Part shown: positions 8,241-16,286 of the stretch, piece after piece
Layout: every line of letters begins with the position of its first letter
Numbering within the stretch: the first letter of the stretch is position 1
Assembly: GCF_001685415.1 (NCBI RefSeq)
Contig: NZ_CP014989.1
Span: forward strand, 2,294,001 to 2,358,000
Source of the DNA: Serinicoccus hydrothermalis
Lineage (GTDB): Bacteria; Actinomycetota; Actinomycetes; Actinomycetales; Dermatophilaceae
Direction: 5' to 3'
Length of the DNA stretch: 64,000 nt
Translations under genes and position numbers: made by a program
The notes under the pieces: generated by a model
The model's input: the letters and a program-made list of their open reading frames with translations, nothing else
Databases searched by the model: none
Told to the model about the DNA's origin: nothing

Positions 8241-9044
8241 TCACGCACCGTTGGTCGCGGCCGGAAGCGCGGTGAGCAGAGCGGAGTACAAGTGCGCGCC
8301 GACGCGCTCGTACTCTCGCTGCGCCCCGGGATCCGCAGGTCCGCCGTCGTTCCACGACCCCATCCCGCCGAACACCCAACCCTGCACGACCGCGGCTGCC
8401 AGCTGGCGACGCTCGAGGTCGGCATCGGGCGGAAGCAGGTCCTGGTGGTAGGGGGCAGCCGGGGCCGGGTCGGTGAGGAGGCTCTCGGCCTTCGTGAACC
8501 ACGACGCCCACCTGTGGAGTTCGTCGAACTGCTGGGCTAAGCCCCCGATGTCGTGCAGCGCGACCTGTAGCGCCGTCCTGGCCTCTGTCACGCCGACCTG
8601 TGGTGCTCTGAGGCCCTCCGCCGACGAGCCGTGTGCAGACACTGACCAGATCCGGGAGTCCGGGGCGGTGCGGTCGCCGACCTGCCAGCCGAACGCCCAT
8701 ACCGTCGGCGCTGACGTGCCCGTGGCGAGCAGGGCCCAGGTGCCAGAGTTGGAGAATCCCGAGGCGACATGCGAAGGCAGTAGCCCTGTGGTGGGCAGGT
8801 CGGTGACCAACGAGAGATCCGTGACTCCCCGGGAGTGCAGGCCGGTGAGCCATTCCTCTGGACCCGTCGCCGCCGACGTGCGCCTCAGGAAGCCGCGCGG
8901 GGGCAGTGTGGCGGTGAACGACCCCACGTACTGGAAGGCTGAGTTGCCGCCCGACAAGTCGGGTATGGGTGCACTCGCCCCTGCCCGGAGCCAGCGCCCT
9001 CCGATCGCTGCCAGCGCCGCTACGAGGGCCAGTTGTCCGTTCAC
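8241..9044 (-). CDS. Hypothetical exported or membrane-anchored protein
   Basis: 267 aa from GTG 9044. The N-terminus (NGQLALVAALAAIGGRWL) is one hydrophobic segment without a clear cleavage site. The rest is soluble-looking with many Trp residues, for example WALLATGTSAPTVWAFGWQ. The C-terminal third is helical (LHDIGGLAQQFDELHRW). I recognise no family. It is divergent from the toxin-antitoxin operon, with about 110 bp between starts. In-frame sequence continues upstream of 9044 but has no plausible start with a ribosome site. Confidence 0.5.
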   Translation of the reverse strand: MNGQLALVAALAAIGGRWLRAGASAPIPDLSGGNSAFQYVGSFTATLPPRGFLRRTSAATGPEEWLTGLHSRGVTDLSLVTDLPTTGLLPSHVASGFSNSGTWALLATGTSAPTVWAFGWQVGDRTAPDSRIWSVSAHGSSAEGLRAPQVGVTEARTALQVALHDIGGLAQQFDELHRWASWFTKAESLLTDPAPAAPYHQDLLPPDADLERRQLAAAVVQGWVFGGMGSWNDGGPADPGAQREYERVGAHLYSALLTALPAATNGA

Positions 9045-9132
9045 GGAAGGAGTGTAGGAAGCGGCCGGTTCCGTCTGCTTCACGACGCGACGGGTGGCAG
9101 CCCACCGCACGCACGGCGGTATGGACGCTAGA

Positions 9133-9145
9133 TACCAAAGTGGTA
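9133..9145. promoter_or_regulatory. Inverted repeat, likely toxin-antitoxin operator
   Basis: TACCA-AAG-TGGTA stands ten bases upstream of the antitoxin ATG. Ribbon-helix-helix antitoxins commonly autoregulate by binding such short palindromes over the promoter. The half-site extends into GGTACC at 9142-9147. Operator function is inferred. Confidence 0.5.
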
Positions 9146-9155
9146 CCATGATCGC

Positions 9156-9359
9156 ATGGCGATGACTCTGCGGCTGTCTCCAGAGGATGAGCGAGCGTTG
9201 GCGGCTCTGGCCGAGGCTGAGGGTGTAAGCAAGCAGGAGGCGACCGTTCGGGCGATCCGGGAGGCGGCTGCACGGCGCGGGCATGAGGAGCAGGTACGCG
9301 AGCTGTCCGCACGGGGCCGAGAGCGGTACGCCGACCTGCTCGAGCGTCTCGGGCGCTGA
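9156..9359 (+). CDS. Ribbon-helix-helix (CopG-type) antitoxin
   Basis: 67 aa. The N-terminal MTLRLSPEDERALAALAEAEG is the RHH strand-helix, followed by SKQEATVRAIREAA as the second helix. The charged C-terminal tail (EEQVRELSARGRERYADLLERL) would wrap the toxin. The antitoxin should neutralise the downstream Doc-like toxin and repress the operon. ATG 9156 was chosen; a second in-frame Met follows two codons later. The toxin start lies three bases after its stop, the usual tight coupling. Confidence 0.8.
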   Translation: MAMTLRLSPEDERALAALAEAEGVSKQEATVRAIREAAARRGHEEQVRELSARGRERYADLLERLGR

Positions 9360-9362
9360 CCC

Positions 9363-9722
9363 TTGGAGTACCTGACGACCGAGGATCTGCTCACCCTGGC
9401 AACCGACCTGGGCGTAGGTCCGATCCAGGACCTTGGCCTGCTGGACTCAGCGGCCCACCGCCCCAGCTCCAGTGTCTTCGGACGTGACTCCTACCCAGAC
9501 ATCGACGCCAAGGCGGGCGCGCTGCTGGAGTCCATCGTCGTCAACCACCCGCTCGCCGATGGCAACAAGCGCCTGGGATGGCTCGCAGTAGCCGTGTGCT
9601 ACGGACTCAACGACATCGATCTGCATGCACCCGACGACGACGCGTACGACCTGGTCATCGCCGTCGCCAGCGGCGCCGCCGACCACCGAGTAGCAGCCCG
9701 CGAATTGGCCCGATGGCACTAG
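9363..9722 (+). CDS. Doc-type Fic-domain toxin
   Basis: 119 aa with a TTG start. Doc (death-on-curing) toxins use a Fic fold to phosphorylate EF-Tu and stop translation. The Fic signature is present as HPLADGNKRLGW near residue 60. The N-terminal half has LTLATDLG and GLLDSAAHRP, matching Doc (LHD..LLESALARP pattern). The phage-P1 partner is Phd, whereas here the partner is a ribbon-helix-helix protein, a combination seen in actinobacteria. The catalytic His, Asp, Asn and Arg of the motif all appear intact, so the toxin is probably active. Confidence 0.85.
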   Translation: MEYLTTEDLLTLATDLGVGPIQDLGLLDSAAHRPSSSVFGRDSYPDIDAKAGALLESIVVNHPLADGNKRLGWLAVAVCYGLNDIDLHAPDDDAYDLVIAVASGAADHRVAARELARWH

Positions 9723-9853
9723 TTTCAGCTGCCGGCCCGCGGCATTTCCGGACGTATTCACCCAGCCGTGGCCGAGTGCAGTGGACTACGGCGCCACACC
9801 GTCGGCTGCGGCATTCGCCACAGCCCGACTTACGTATGAGGATCGGCCAGGGG

Positions 9854-10538
9854 CTACCAGGTCGAGTAGGACCCTGAGTTGACCGTGAAGCCGTGACCGC
9901 TGCCGGCTGCCTGACAGGTCAATCCGTCCGGCTGGACACTGCAGTCCAGGTCACCGGCGCGCATGATGCGGCCGTAGTCCAGGACAGCCACTCGGGCACC
10001 GCTCTGCAGCGTAACGACGTTGTTCGGGTCTATCCAGGGGTCGTCCTGCCAATAGTGCGGGTTCCCCCCACCTCGAGTGATGCCATCAATGTGGTTGCAG
10101 AAGAAGCCCCCATGGCCGCTGTCGGCGAAGAAGTTGAAGAACCAGCCGATTCCCTCTGCATCGCAGACACCGATCAGTGGTTCGCCCGGCGGCACGCTGG
10201 TCTGCGCCACTTCGCAGCTGATGGAGGCTGCCATGTCGCTGGTCGGTGCACTGATAATGCAGTAGGCCGCCCGGGCAGGCGTCGTGAAGGTGGTGAAATC
10301 CGATACCACGATCACATCGCCGGGCGCGGCGGTCTCAGTCTGCGTACTACTTGGCTCCACTTCCGAGGTTTCCTCCGCCGCGTCGGTGGTCTCCATGGCG
10401 GTCGTCTCCACGGTCGAGGTTTCCTCGGCGCCGGTCTCCATCGTGGTGGTTTCCTGGGCAGCCCCCGTTGCTCCGGTCTCCGTGACCGACTCGGTGGGGG
10501 CGTGAGCGTCCGAAGGGTCCATGCGCGTATCCACTAAG
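9854..10538 (-). pseudogene. 3' part of an interrupted lipoprotein gene
   Basis: This is the C-terminal 226 codons of a secreted protein whose 5' end was separated by the composite element starting at 10,539. The fragment opens with a long Thr/Glu linker (TETGATGAAQETTTMETG and similar). A Cys-containing globular domain follows (VVSDFTTFTTPARAAYC, IGWFFNFFADSGHGGFFC, ARVAVLDYGRIMRAGDLDC). The missing start is at 35,416-35,539. When the CTAAG duplication is collapsed, the two halves join in frame (KDAL then VDTRMDPSD) to give a 267-aa lipoprotein. Function unknown; envelope location inferred from the lipobox in the other half. Confidence 0.85.
10534..10538. repeat. Target-site duplication CTAAG (outer left)
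   Basis: CTAAG directly abuts the left inverted repeat. It matches CTAAG at 35,416-35,420 just outside the right end of the second IS copy. Removing everything between and keeping one CTAAG restores a lipoprotein reading frame, so this pair is the duplication made on insertion. Confidence 0.85.
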
Positions 10539-12209
10539 CCTCGATCCACCGACAGACGTCGTTGAGTGGGGCGTTGCCGACCGCGTAGGCGATTCTGGGG
10601 AGCGGGCGTAGGAGATCTCCCGACCTCGCTGTCGGGGTGTTCCACGTGCAGGTTTCCTGGGGTTGCGCCGTCGCCGGCTGAGCGGTCAGGTCGTGGCCGG
10701 TAGGGGTGGTCCGCAGACGGTGGTGAACAGTCGCTTCCAGGCCTGCTGCCAGGGCCAGTTCGTAGGCAGGTGCAGACGGAGTCGCCGGGCCGAGGACGCT
10801 GCCCGGGCGGGCACGGTGACCATGGTCCGGCGGATGGTGGCGGTGGTCGCTCGAGCCAGCTGGTGGCCGGTCAGCGTGGCGGCGGCACGGGTGAGGTTGA
10901 ACGCGAGAACCGCGAGCACGAGCCACGCGGCGTTCGCGGCGAACTTGCCGGAAGGCAGGTGCGCCAGGGCAGAGCTCTTCAGGTCAGCGTTGACGTTCTC
11001 GATGACCGCGTGGGCGCGGTGGACCTTGTCAACGGCGACGGTGTCCAGGAGGTCGGCGTCGGTGGTGGTGAAGAACGCGTGGAAGCGCCAGGTGTCGAAC
11101 AACTGGTCCTGGCCCTCACCCTTCTTGGGGTTCAGGTCAGGGATGCGGCGCACGACCAGGCGGCCGGGCACGTGATGGGAGCGGGCCTGAGCGGTGAACG
11201 CGGTGAAGGGGACCTCGGCGACCTCGGCACGGGAGATCCACGCCCCGGTGCTCTCGTCCCGGATGGCGTCGGTGTACTCGATCGGGGTCCACGCCTGCTC
11301 GTCGATGGTGGCGATCGCGGCCCGGATGCTGCTGGTCAGCCGCACGGTGACGGAGACCTCCGCGCCGGCCCGGACGGCGGCACCGATGGTGGGGTACCCG
11401 TAGAACGCCGAGTCTGCACGCACCAGAACGGGCCGGCTTGCCTGGTTGCTGCGCATCCTGGCCACGGTCGCCAGGGCGTCGGCGACCAGCCGGTCGGCTC
11501 CCCGCGGGGAGCCGACCGAGCCCTTGCGCAGCCGCTGGGCCACGACCACCGGGGCAGCCTGGTCGGTGGACACGGTGGCCAGCAGCGCGTTCAACCCGCG
11601 CACCCGGGTGTAGCCGAACCCGGCGCCCTGCTTGGCGTACCCGTGGACCTCGATGATCGTGTCATCCACGTCCACCACCGCGTACTCGTCCAGGCCCTTG
11701 ACCACCGGGGTGAGGCGGGCCAGGTTGGTCAACACCCGGGAGGCGACGGCATCCAGCTGGCGGACGTGGCCGAAGGTGAACGCCCGCAGGAACGAGCCCA
11801 GCGTCGAGGGTGCGTAGCAGGCGGAGAAGAGCTTCTTCATCGCGCCGTGGCGCAGCAGCGCCATGTCATCGATGCTGTCCGCCCCAGCGACCATCCCGCC
11901 CACCAGCGCACACACCTTCGCCCCCGCGTTGGCGCCCTTGTCCGTGGGCACGCTGAGCCGCTGCTGCGAGAGCTCACCGAGCCCGGCCCGCTCGGCCAGT
12001 GCGATCACCGGCACCAGGCCCGCCGCCGACACCAAGTTCGGGTCGTCGAACAGCGCGGAGTCGGCCGTGAACCTGTGAGAGAGTCTCATCCCAGAGATGC
12101 CCTTCCGGGGTGGCAGTTTGGAACCGTCGCAAGTCCCAATCTCCCAGCACGGCAGGGCATCTCCTCGTTACGGCACGCTCACAACCCCCAGGTCATCGGT
12201 GGATCGAGG
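10539..12209 (-). mobile_element. IS1380-family insertion sequence, left copy
   Basis: 1,671 bp with terminal inverted repeats CCTCGATCCACCGA at both ends (14 bp, perfect) and one transposase gene on the minus strand. Both flanks are CTAAG. Its length equals that of the right copy after removing the nested IS21, and both transposases translate identically, so the copies are recent. Confidence 0.9.
10686..12089 (-). CDS. IS1380-family DDE transposase
   Basis: 467 aa, the usual size for IS1380 transposases. The N-terminal helical domain (MRLSHRFTADSALFDD) precedes an RNase H-like catalytic core. Visible acidic residues include VVDVDDTIIEVHG near residue 140 and LVRADSAFYGYPT near residue 225; a later HAVIENVNADLKSSALAHLP carries the conserved Glu region. 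The reading frame is intact, so this copy is probably active and able to mobilise the whole composite. Both inverted repeats lie outside the gene. Confidence 0.92.
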   Translation of the reverse strand: MRLSHRFTADSALFDDPNLVSAAGLVPVIALAERAGLGELSQQRLSVPTDKGANAGAKVCALVGGMVAGADSIDDMALLRHGAMKKLFSACYAPSTLGSFLRAFTFGHVRQLDAVASRVLTNLARLTPVVKGLDEYAVVDVDDTIIEVHGYAKQGAGFGYTRVRGLNALLATVSTDQAAPVVVAQRLRKGSVGSPRGADRLVADALATVARMRSNQASRPVLVRADSAFYGYPTIGAAVRAGAEVSVTVRLTSSIRAAIATIDEQAWTPIEYTDAIRDESTGAWISRAEVAEVPFTAFTAQARSHHVPGRLVVRRIPDLNPKKGEGQDQLFDTWRFHAFFTTTDADLLDTVAVDKVHRAHAVIENVNADLKSSALAHLPSGKFAANAAWLVLAVLAFNLTRAAATLTGHQLARATTATIRRTMVTVPARAASSARRLRLHLPTNWPWQQAWKRLFTTVCGPPLPATT

Positions 12210-12214
12210 CTAAG
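12210..12214. repeat. CTAAG flank (inner left)
   Basis: CTAAG immediately after the left IS copy. It pairs with the inner-right CTAAG at 31,598-31,602. The two could be the duplication from an IS insertion in the donor replicon or circle. Confidence 0.7.
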
Positions 12215-12461
12215 CGATGCTGGAAAACTGTGCGGCGTCCCCACTGCAAGCCCGAGGACTGAGCCCCTGCCCTCGCCCCGTCGCGCGTGCAGCATACGTG
12301 CATCAGCGACTTGAAGGGCCGGGAGCACCCCCGGTCAAGGCGGAGTCGAGAAACCGCAGGTCACAGGCGCACCGCAGGGGCCGCGCTACTGTTTTTCGAA
12401 CAGCAGACTGAAGCGCAGACCAAGGAGCCCAAATCGCCTGCGACACAAGCGATTTCAGAGC

Positions 12462-12500
12462 TGGCGAAGGGACTCGAACCTTCAACCACCTATTTACAAG
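12462..12500 (-). other. tRNA-like 3' remnant, possible old attachment site
   Basis: Read on the minus strand this ends GGTTCGAGTCCCTTCGCCA, the T-arm and acceptor end of a tRNA, preceded by CTTGTAAATAGG, which looks like a Thr(TGT) anticodon loop. The T-stem has a mismatch, the anticodon stem does not pair and no D-arm is present, so it is not a working tRNA. Such fragments often mark integrase attachment sites. A 14-bp repeat CATACGTGCATCAG lies on each side (about 12,294 and 12,571). The rest of 12,215-12,712 has no recognisable gene. Confidence 0.4.
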
Positions 12501-12712
12501 ACTCCCAGCCATAGCGCGCTGACCAGCGCATATCCCCCAAATAGAGGCGTTTCGACGGTGTCGTGCATCATACGTGCATCAGGAGAGGACCGTCTTGGCT
12601 CCTCGTGGCCGCTGTGCCACCCAGCCTCCCCCCTCGAGCAGGCGGTCGGTACTTCAACGCCATGCCGCTGGCAGCGCCTATCCATAGTGGTAGCGGCCAC
12701 CTACGGCTCGCC

Positions 12713-12967
12713 CTCCGGGGTGATGACTTCCTGCTCTACCTGTGGATCACCAACCTCGCGCTGCTGCTCGGTGCAGAGGTCGACGCCGAGCTTGAGCGGT
12801 CCCGCCAGCTCATCGCCGGCATTGAGGCCGAGGAGGATATCCAGCTGCCCCCGCGCGACGACGCCAAGATCCGCACGAACGAGGAGAAGGAGCTGGAGGA
12901 CCGGGACCAGGACCGCGCCCTGCGCCGCAGCGGCGGGGACACCACCGACCCCGACCAGGAACACTGA
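12713..12967 (+). pseudogene. C-terminal fragment of a YihY/BrkB family membrane protein
   Basis: About 85 codons. They carry the last helix and tail of YihY/BrkB-family proteins: YLWITNLALLLGAEVDAELE, then SRQLIAGIEAEEDIQLPPRD and an acidic tail. A normal family member has about 300 residues and six helices, all missing here. The upstream frame is open but looks non-homologous. This is scar DNA inside the element, showing that the cargo was assembled from chromosomal pieces. Confidence 0.65.
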
Positions 12968-13004
12968 CGTCCGGAGGTAGGCTCAACGGGACGCGCTACC
13001 CCAA

Positions 13005-13922
13005 TTACGGCACTTGCACGAATGTGGATCCGAAGTCGAGGCTCTTCAGCACACCGTTCTGGGTCGCGACAAGGATCTCCGTCTTGCCGCTGGGGAGGAG
13101 GTGCGCACCGAGGGCCTGCACTTCCACCGAGAGCGGCGAACCAGCCTCCCAAGACTGCCCCGCGTCATGGCTGCGGAGCACCCTGTTCGCCGCCGTCGTC
13201 GCGACGATGGTCTCCTCGTCCACCCAGTCGACGAGCACGACGCTCTCCGGAGGATCCAGCGGGGCCCAGGTCGCGAGGTCATCGGTGGATTGCAGCAGAC
13301 CTTGCTCGGTGGTGGCGAGCACGGCACCGGTGGCTCTGTTCACGGCAAGATCCACGGGTGGCGCCGGGATCGACGCTTCGTCCCAACGGGTGCCGTCTGC
13401 GCTGGCGCGTAGCGTTCCGTCGAAGCCCAGAACGCCCGCAGGTCCTACCGCCAGCACGTGGAAGTCGCTCTCGCCCCCTCGCGACAACGTCTGCCATGTC
13501 TGGCCCCGGTCTGTCGAGGCGATGAGACCGACGGGCTGGGGCAGGTCGGTGCCGAATCCTGGGTGACCGGAGGCGAACCACGTGCCGTCCGGAGCGATGG
13601 CGAAACCCATGAGGTCGACGACGTCCCCCCGTCCGTACCAGCCGCCGTCGCGGCGCTCGAACGCGCCCTCGTGGGTGGCCATGACGACACTCTGCGTGAT
13701 GGGGTCGCGCGCGACTCCGTGGATGTGGGTGATGGGTTGTTCCAGGACCCCGGCTTTCTGGCCCGCCGTTCCGCCAGAGGCACCTGACTGCTCAGAGGCA
13801 GGCGTGATGTCAGAGGAGCAGGCCGACAGCACCAACGATGCAGCTGAAGCGATCGTGGCCGACTTCGCGGTCCCGAGGTGCTTCTTTGTCGTTCTCGAGA
13901 GTGTTCTGATGGCGGTCTCCAC
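13005..13922 (-). CDS. BNR/F510_1955-type beta-propeller lipoprotein, copper-locus associated
   Basis: 305 aa from GTG 13922. A signal sequence leads to the lipobox LVLSAC near residue 35, so it is an exported lipoprotein. The mature part has repeated BNR/Asp-box motifs (STDRGQTWQTL, QSTDDLATWAPL, RSHDAGQSWEAG, SLDFGSTFVQV) of a sialidase-like propeller and begins ITHIHGVARDP. That is typical of the F510_1955 'glycosylhydrolase' group, which tends to occur in metal-resistance clusters. No glycosidase activity should be assumed. It diverges from an HMA protein across an ATACCC-N5-GGGTAT operator, so both are probably metal-induced. Confidence 0.75.
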   Translation of the reverse strand: METAIRTLSRTTKKHLGTAKSATIASAASLVLSACSSDITPASEQSGASGGTAGQKAGVLEQPITHIHGVARDPITQSVVMATHEGAFERRDGGWYGRGDVVDLMGFAIAPDGTWFASGHPGFGTDLPQPVGLIASTDRGQTWQTLSRGGESDFHVLAVGPAGVLGFDGTLRASADGTRWDEASIPAPPVDLAVNRATGAVLATTEQGLLQSTDDLATWAPLDPPESVVLVDWVDEETIVATTAANRVLRSHDAGQSWEAGSPLSVEVQALGAHLLPSGKTEILVATQNGVLKSLDFGSTFVQVP

Positions 13923-13980
13923 GTGAGACTTAAGAGCGGGCGTCCGCGGACCACGTGTGCAGCCAGTTCTGTCTGAACCC

Positions 13981-13997
13981 ATACCCCGTTAGGGTAT
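13981..13997. promoter_or_regulatory. CsoR-type operator between divergent metal genes
   Basis: ATACCC-CGTTA-GGGTAT, a perfect 6-5-6 inverted repeat between the BNR lipoprotein and HMA genes. Two other sites in the window have the same half-sites and spacing (29,390 and 63,262). CsoR-family copper or metal repressors bind G/C-tract palindromes of this kind; the assignment is inferred. Confidence 0.65.
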
Positions 13998-14070
13998 CAT
14001 CGGCGCCACACGACCTTGCAGCACGCCACGAGCAGAACCATCACCCCTCACCCCGACGGAGGATGACCTC

Positions 14071-14418
14071 ATGTGTACATCTCGGACACAGTCGACACAG
14101 GTCGGCGAGCGGCCCACCACCGCTGAAGCGACGTCGTGCGACTGCTGCGCCACCGAGGCAGGGAGCGCGACCGGGTCGGCCGAGAGATCACTAGCGCTGG
14201 TGCAGACCACCAACCTCGTGACCGGACTGACCTGTCATCACTGCGCTACCTCGGTCACCGAGGAGTTGGAGGCACTGGATGAGGTCTCAGCAGTCCGGGT
14301 GGACGTTGTCCCGGGAGGCGAGTCTTCGGTCCGGGTCGCGAGCACAGAGGCACGCACCGAGCGCGTCCGTACCGCCCTGTCCGATGCCGGCGACTACGCC
14401 GTCAGTGGCAGGCGCTGA
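14071..14418 (+). CDS. Heavy-metal-associated (HMA) domain protein, CopZ-like with Cys-rich N-terminus
   Basis: 115 aa, ATG with GGAGG eleven bases upstream. The C-terminal 70 residues are an HMA domain with the metal site GLTCHHC (Cys near 55 and 58), expected to bind Cu(I) and pass it to a P-type ATPase. The N-terminal 40 residues are unusual and contain SCDCC plus another Cys near residue 2, potentially an extra metal site. It sits behind the 13,981 operator and upstream of the complex I-like genes, with a strong hairpin between. Likely a cytoplasmic copper chaperone. Confidence 0.8.
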   Translation: MCTSRTQSTQVGERPTTAEATSCDCCATEAGSATGSAERSLALVQTTNLVTGLTCHHCATSVTEELEALDEVSAVRVDVVPGGESSVRVASTEARTERVRTALSDAGDYAVSGRR

Positions 14419-14432
14419 GCCGTTCTCCCAAG

Positions 14433-14481
14433 GAGGCCGAGACCTTGCCCGGGTCTGCGGTCAGAGGCTGGTCTCGGCCTC
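14433..14481 (+). terminator. Hairpin after HMA gene
   Basis: A perfect 12-bp stem, GAGGCCGAGACC with GGTCTCGGCCTC, encloses a 25-base loop 14 bases past the HMA stop. No T-tract follows, which is common in high-G+C terminators. A second weaker hairpin (GACCGAAG/CTTCGGTC) lies near 14,538-14,570. The remaining sequence to nuoA shows nothing else. Confidence 0.55.
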
Positions 14482-14688
14482 ATCCGCCGGGGCAGAAGGC
14501 ATGAGGCGCGCCCGGCGCTATGACCGTCGCCGTCCGACCGAAGGGCGCACGCCCCCTCTTCGGTCTGCGACAGCCGCACGTGACCCACTCAGGTCTGCTG
14601 GTGTCCATCTGTCGGGCAGTGTCGATGCGGCAGGGCCGCGGCAGACAGACGACACAAGAACACCTTCGAACGGCTTCTAGGGAAGTTC

Positions 14689-15033
14689 ATGTATCTGGGT
14701 CTCATAGGCGTGGCCATCAGTTGCCTGGTGGCGTTGGCGGGGATGTTCGCGCTGCACCGGGCCACCGCGGTGGCCGCCGACCCGCTGCACACGCTGCCGT
14801 TCGAGTCCGGCTGGGTCCCCCAGCAGCACGCCTTGTCCCGCTACCACGTGCGGTGGTACCTCGCGTCGCTCGTCTTCCTCGCCTTCGACGTCGAGATGCT
14901 GTTCATGTACCCCTGGGCCGTCGTCGTGGCCCAGGTCGGGTGGTCCGCCGTCCTCGAGATGTTCCTTTTCCTCGGGGCCCTGCTCGTCGCGGTCGTCTGG
15001 GCCTGGCGCGAGGGGGCGTTCCGGTGGGTCTGA
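14689..15033 (+). CDS. nuoA: NADH-quinone oxidoreductase subunit A-like (NuoA)
   Basis: 114 aa with three transmembrane helices. Conserved complex I features are LPFESGWVP near residue 38 and FLAFDVEMLFMYPWA near residue 63. In complex I NuoA sits at the junction between the membrane arm and the quinone site beside NuoH. It opens an eight-gene operon in which almost every stop and start overlaps, so production should be stoichiometric. The operon lacks nuoC, E, F, G and I, and a degenerate fused subunit takes the place of NuoB/NuoD. Confidence 0.9.
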   Translation: MYLGLIGVAISCLVALAGMFALHRATAVAADPLHTLPFESGWVPQQHALSRYHVRWYLASLVFLAFDVEMLFMYPWAVVVAQVGWSAVLEMFLFLGALLVAVVWAWREGAFRWV

Positions 15034-16286
15034 GGGAGGTCCTGGCCCGGTCAGCGGCCCGGCACGCGCACGTCCTCGTCGTCGAGGTGCCCGGGTGGGA
15101 CGGGCTCCGCATGGCGACCGAGCGGGCTGTGCTCGAGCGGGGGTGGCGGCTCGCGTGCTCGCCAGCGGACGCGGACGTGCTCGTGGTGTGCGGGACCCCG
15201 GGGCCCCGGCTGGCCGAGGCGGTGGACCTCGTGTGGGAGCAGCTGCCGGGCCCCCGGGTACGGATCGTCGTGCTTAACCGCTCCGAGCTGACAGACGCCC
15301 TCCGCGGCGCGCACGCGGGGCTACTCGACGACGACCACCACCGGCGCGACGCCCGCGACCGCCCCGGGGCACCGGACCTGCTGGCCGGCCGGGAGGCGGA
15401 GGACGAGCCCAGCGGGCACGAGGGCCACTCCGACCACGCCGACCACGGCGCGAAGGAGGGTTCGGACGAACCCAGCGGGCACGAGGGCCACTCCGACCAC
15501 GCCGACTACGGCGCGAACGAGGGTTCGGACGAACCCAGCGGGCACGAGGACCACGGAAATCACGCGGACCACGGCGGCCACGACATGGAGATGTCCCCCG
15601 ACGGCATCCCCCTGGCGGAGGGCGGCGAGGACCGGGACGGGCTGGAGATGGACGTCCTGGCGGTCCGGCTCGGCCCGGTGCTGCCGCACTGGCCGGCAGG
15701 TCTGGTGCTGCACTGCTCCCTCCAGGGTGACGTCCTCACCGGCGCCCGCGCGGAGCTCCTCGGTGCGGAATGCGAGGGCGGGGACGCGGCCGACCCGCGG
15801 ACCCGGGCGCTGGACCGGGTGGTGTCCGTGCTGGCGCTCGTGGGCTGGGACGACGCCGCCGAGCGCGCACGGCGGATCCGCGACGTACCGCCGACCGGCG
15901 ACGCCCGCCCCGCCGTCGACCGCACGACCGCCGCCGCCGACCACCCGACTGCCTCTCCCGGGCTGGCGCGGCTGCGGCGACGGGTGCGCCGCTCCCGGAT
16001 GCTGCGCTGGTCGTTGCGAGGGCTGGGCCCGCTGACTGCCGACGACGTCCGCCGTCTCGAACTCCCGGAAGGTGCCGTGGGCGACGCCTACGACCGGCTG
16101 CTGCACCTGCTGGACGACGTCGACGAGCCGGCGCCGCCCGGAGGTCGCCGGGCTGTGCCGGTCGACGCCGTGGCGGACCCGGTCGTCGGTCTCGACCTCG
16201 CGGCCGCGCGGCTGGTGCTGGCCGGTCTCGACCTCGGCACGCTGAGCGCCGCACCGGCACCGCGTCCGGAGGCGACCCGTGGGTGA
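15024..16286 (+). CDS. Degenerate NuoB/NuoD-like fusion with His-rich linker
   Basis: 420 aa from GTG 15024, overlapping the nuoA stop. Residues 10-95 follow the NuoB fold pattern (ADVLVVCGTPGPRLAEAVD, then LPGPRVRIVVL) but lack the Cys-Cys and other ligands of cluster N2. Residues 127-187 are a His/Asp/Glu-rich tandem repeat. After it, LGPVLPHWPAGLVLHCSLQG resembles the start of NuoD (GPQHPSTHG..LEL) without its quinone-site His. The rest is helical (RLRRRVRRSRMLRWSL) and NuoD-like. It probably caps the membrane module without electron transfer through N2. The His tract suggests binding of Cu, Ni or Zn. Homology is by pattern only. Confidence 0.6.
   Translation: MGLREVLARSAARHAHVLVVEVPGWDGLRMATERAVLERGWRLACSPADADVLVVCGTPGPRLAEAVDLVWEQLPGPRVRIVVLNRSELTDALRGAHAGLLDDDHHRRDARDRPGAPDLLAGREAEDEPSGHEGHSDHADHGAKEGSDEPSGHEGHSDHADYGANEGSDEPSGHEDHGNHADHGGHDMEMSPDGIPLAEGGEDRDGLEMDVLAVRLGPVLPHWPAGLVLHCSLQGDVLTGARAELLGAECEGGDAADPRTRALDRVVSVLALVGWDDAAERARRIRDVPPTGDARPAVDRTTAAADHPTASPGLARLRRRVRRSRMLRWSLRGLGPLTADDVRRLELPEGAVGDAYDRLLHLLDDVDEPAPPGGRRAVPVDAVADPVVGLDLAAARLVLAGLDLGTLSAAPAPRPEATRG
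15402..15584 (+). repeat. 63-bp tandem repeat encoding His-rich 21-aa units
   Basis: Two full copies (15,402-15,464 and 15,465-15,527) and a diverged third (15,528-15,584). Each encodes DEPSGHEGHSDHADHG-type units; the three copies supply about a dozen His within 60 codons. The first two differ at only three bases, so the expansion is recent or under homogenisation. Confidence 0.9.

Noticed and set aside
10770-12314. Long plus-strand open frame opposite the IS1380 transposase (also at 33,976-35,595)
   Set aside because: It is the antisense shadow of a strongly supported transposase, has shadow-type composition rich in Gly, His, Arg and Gln, and repeats identically in both IS copies.
12462-12540. 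A functional tRNA-Thr gene on the minus strand
   Set aside because: The T-arm and acceptor end are recognisable, but the anticodon stem does not pair, the T-stem is mismatched and there is no D-arm or 5' acceptor strand.
15402-15584. CRISPR-like direct repeats
   Set aside because: The repeats are contiguous, have no spacers and encode a His-rich segment in frame.
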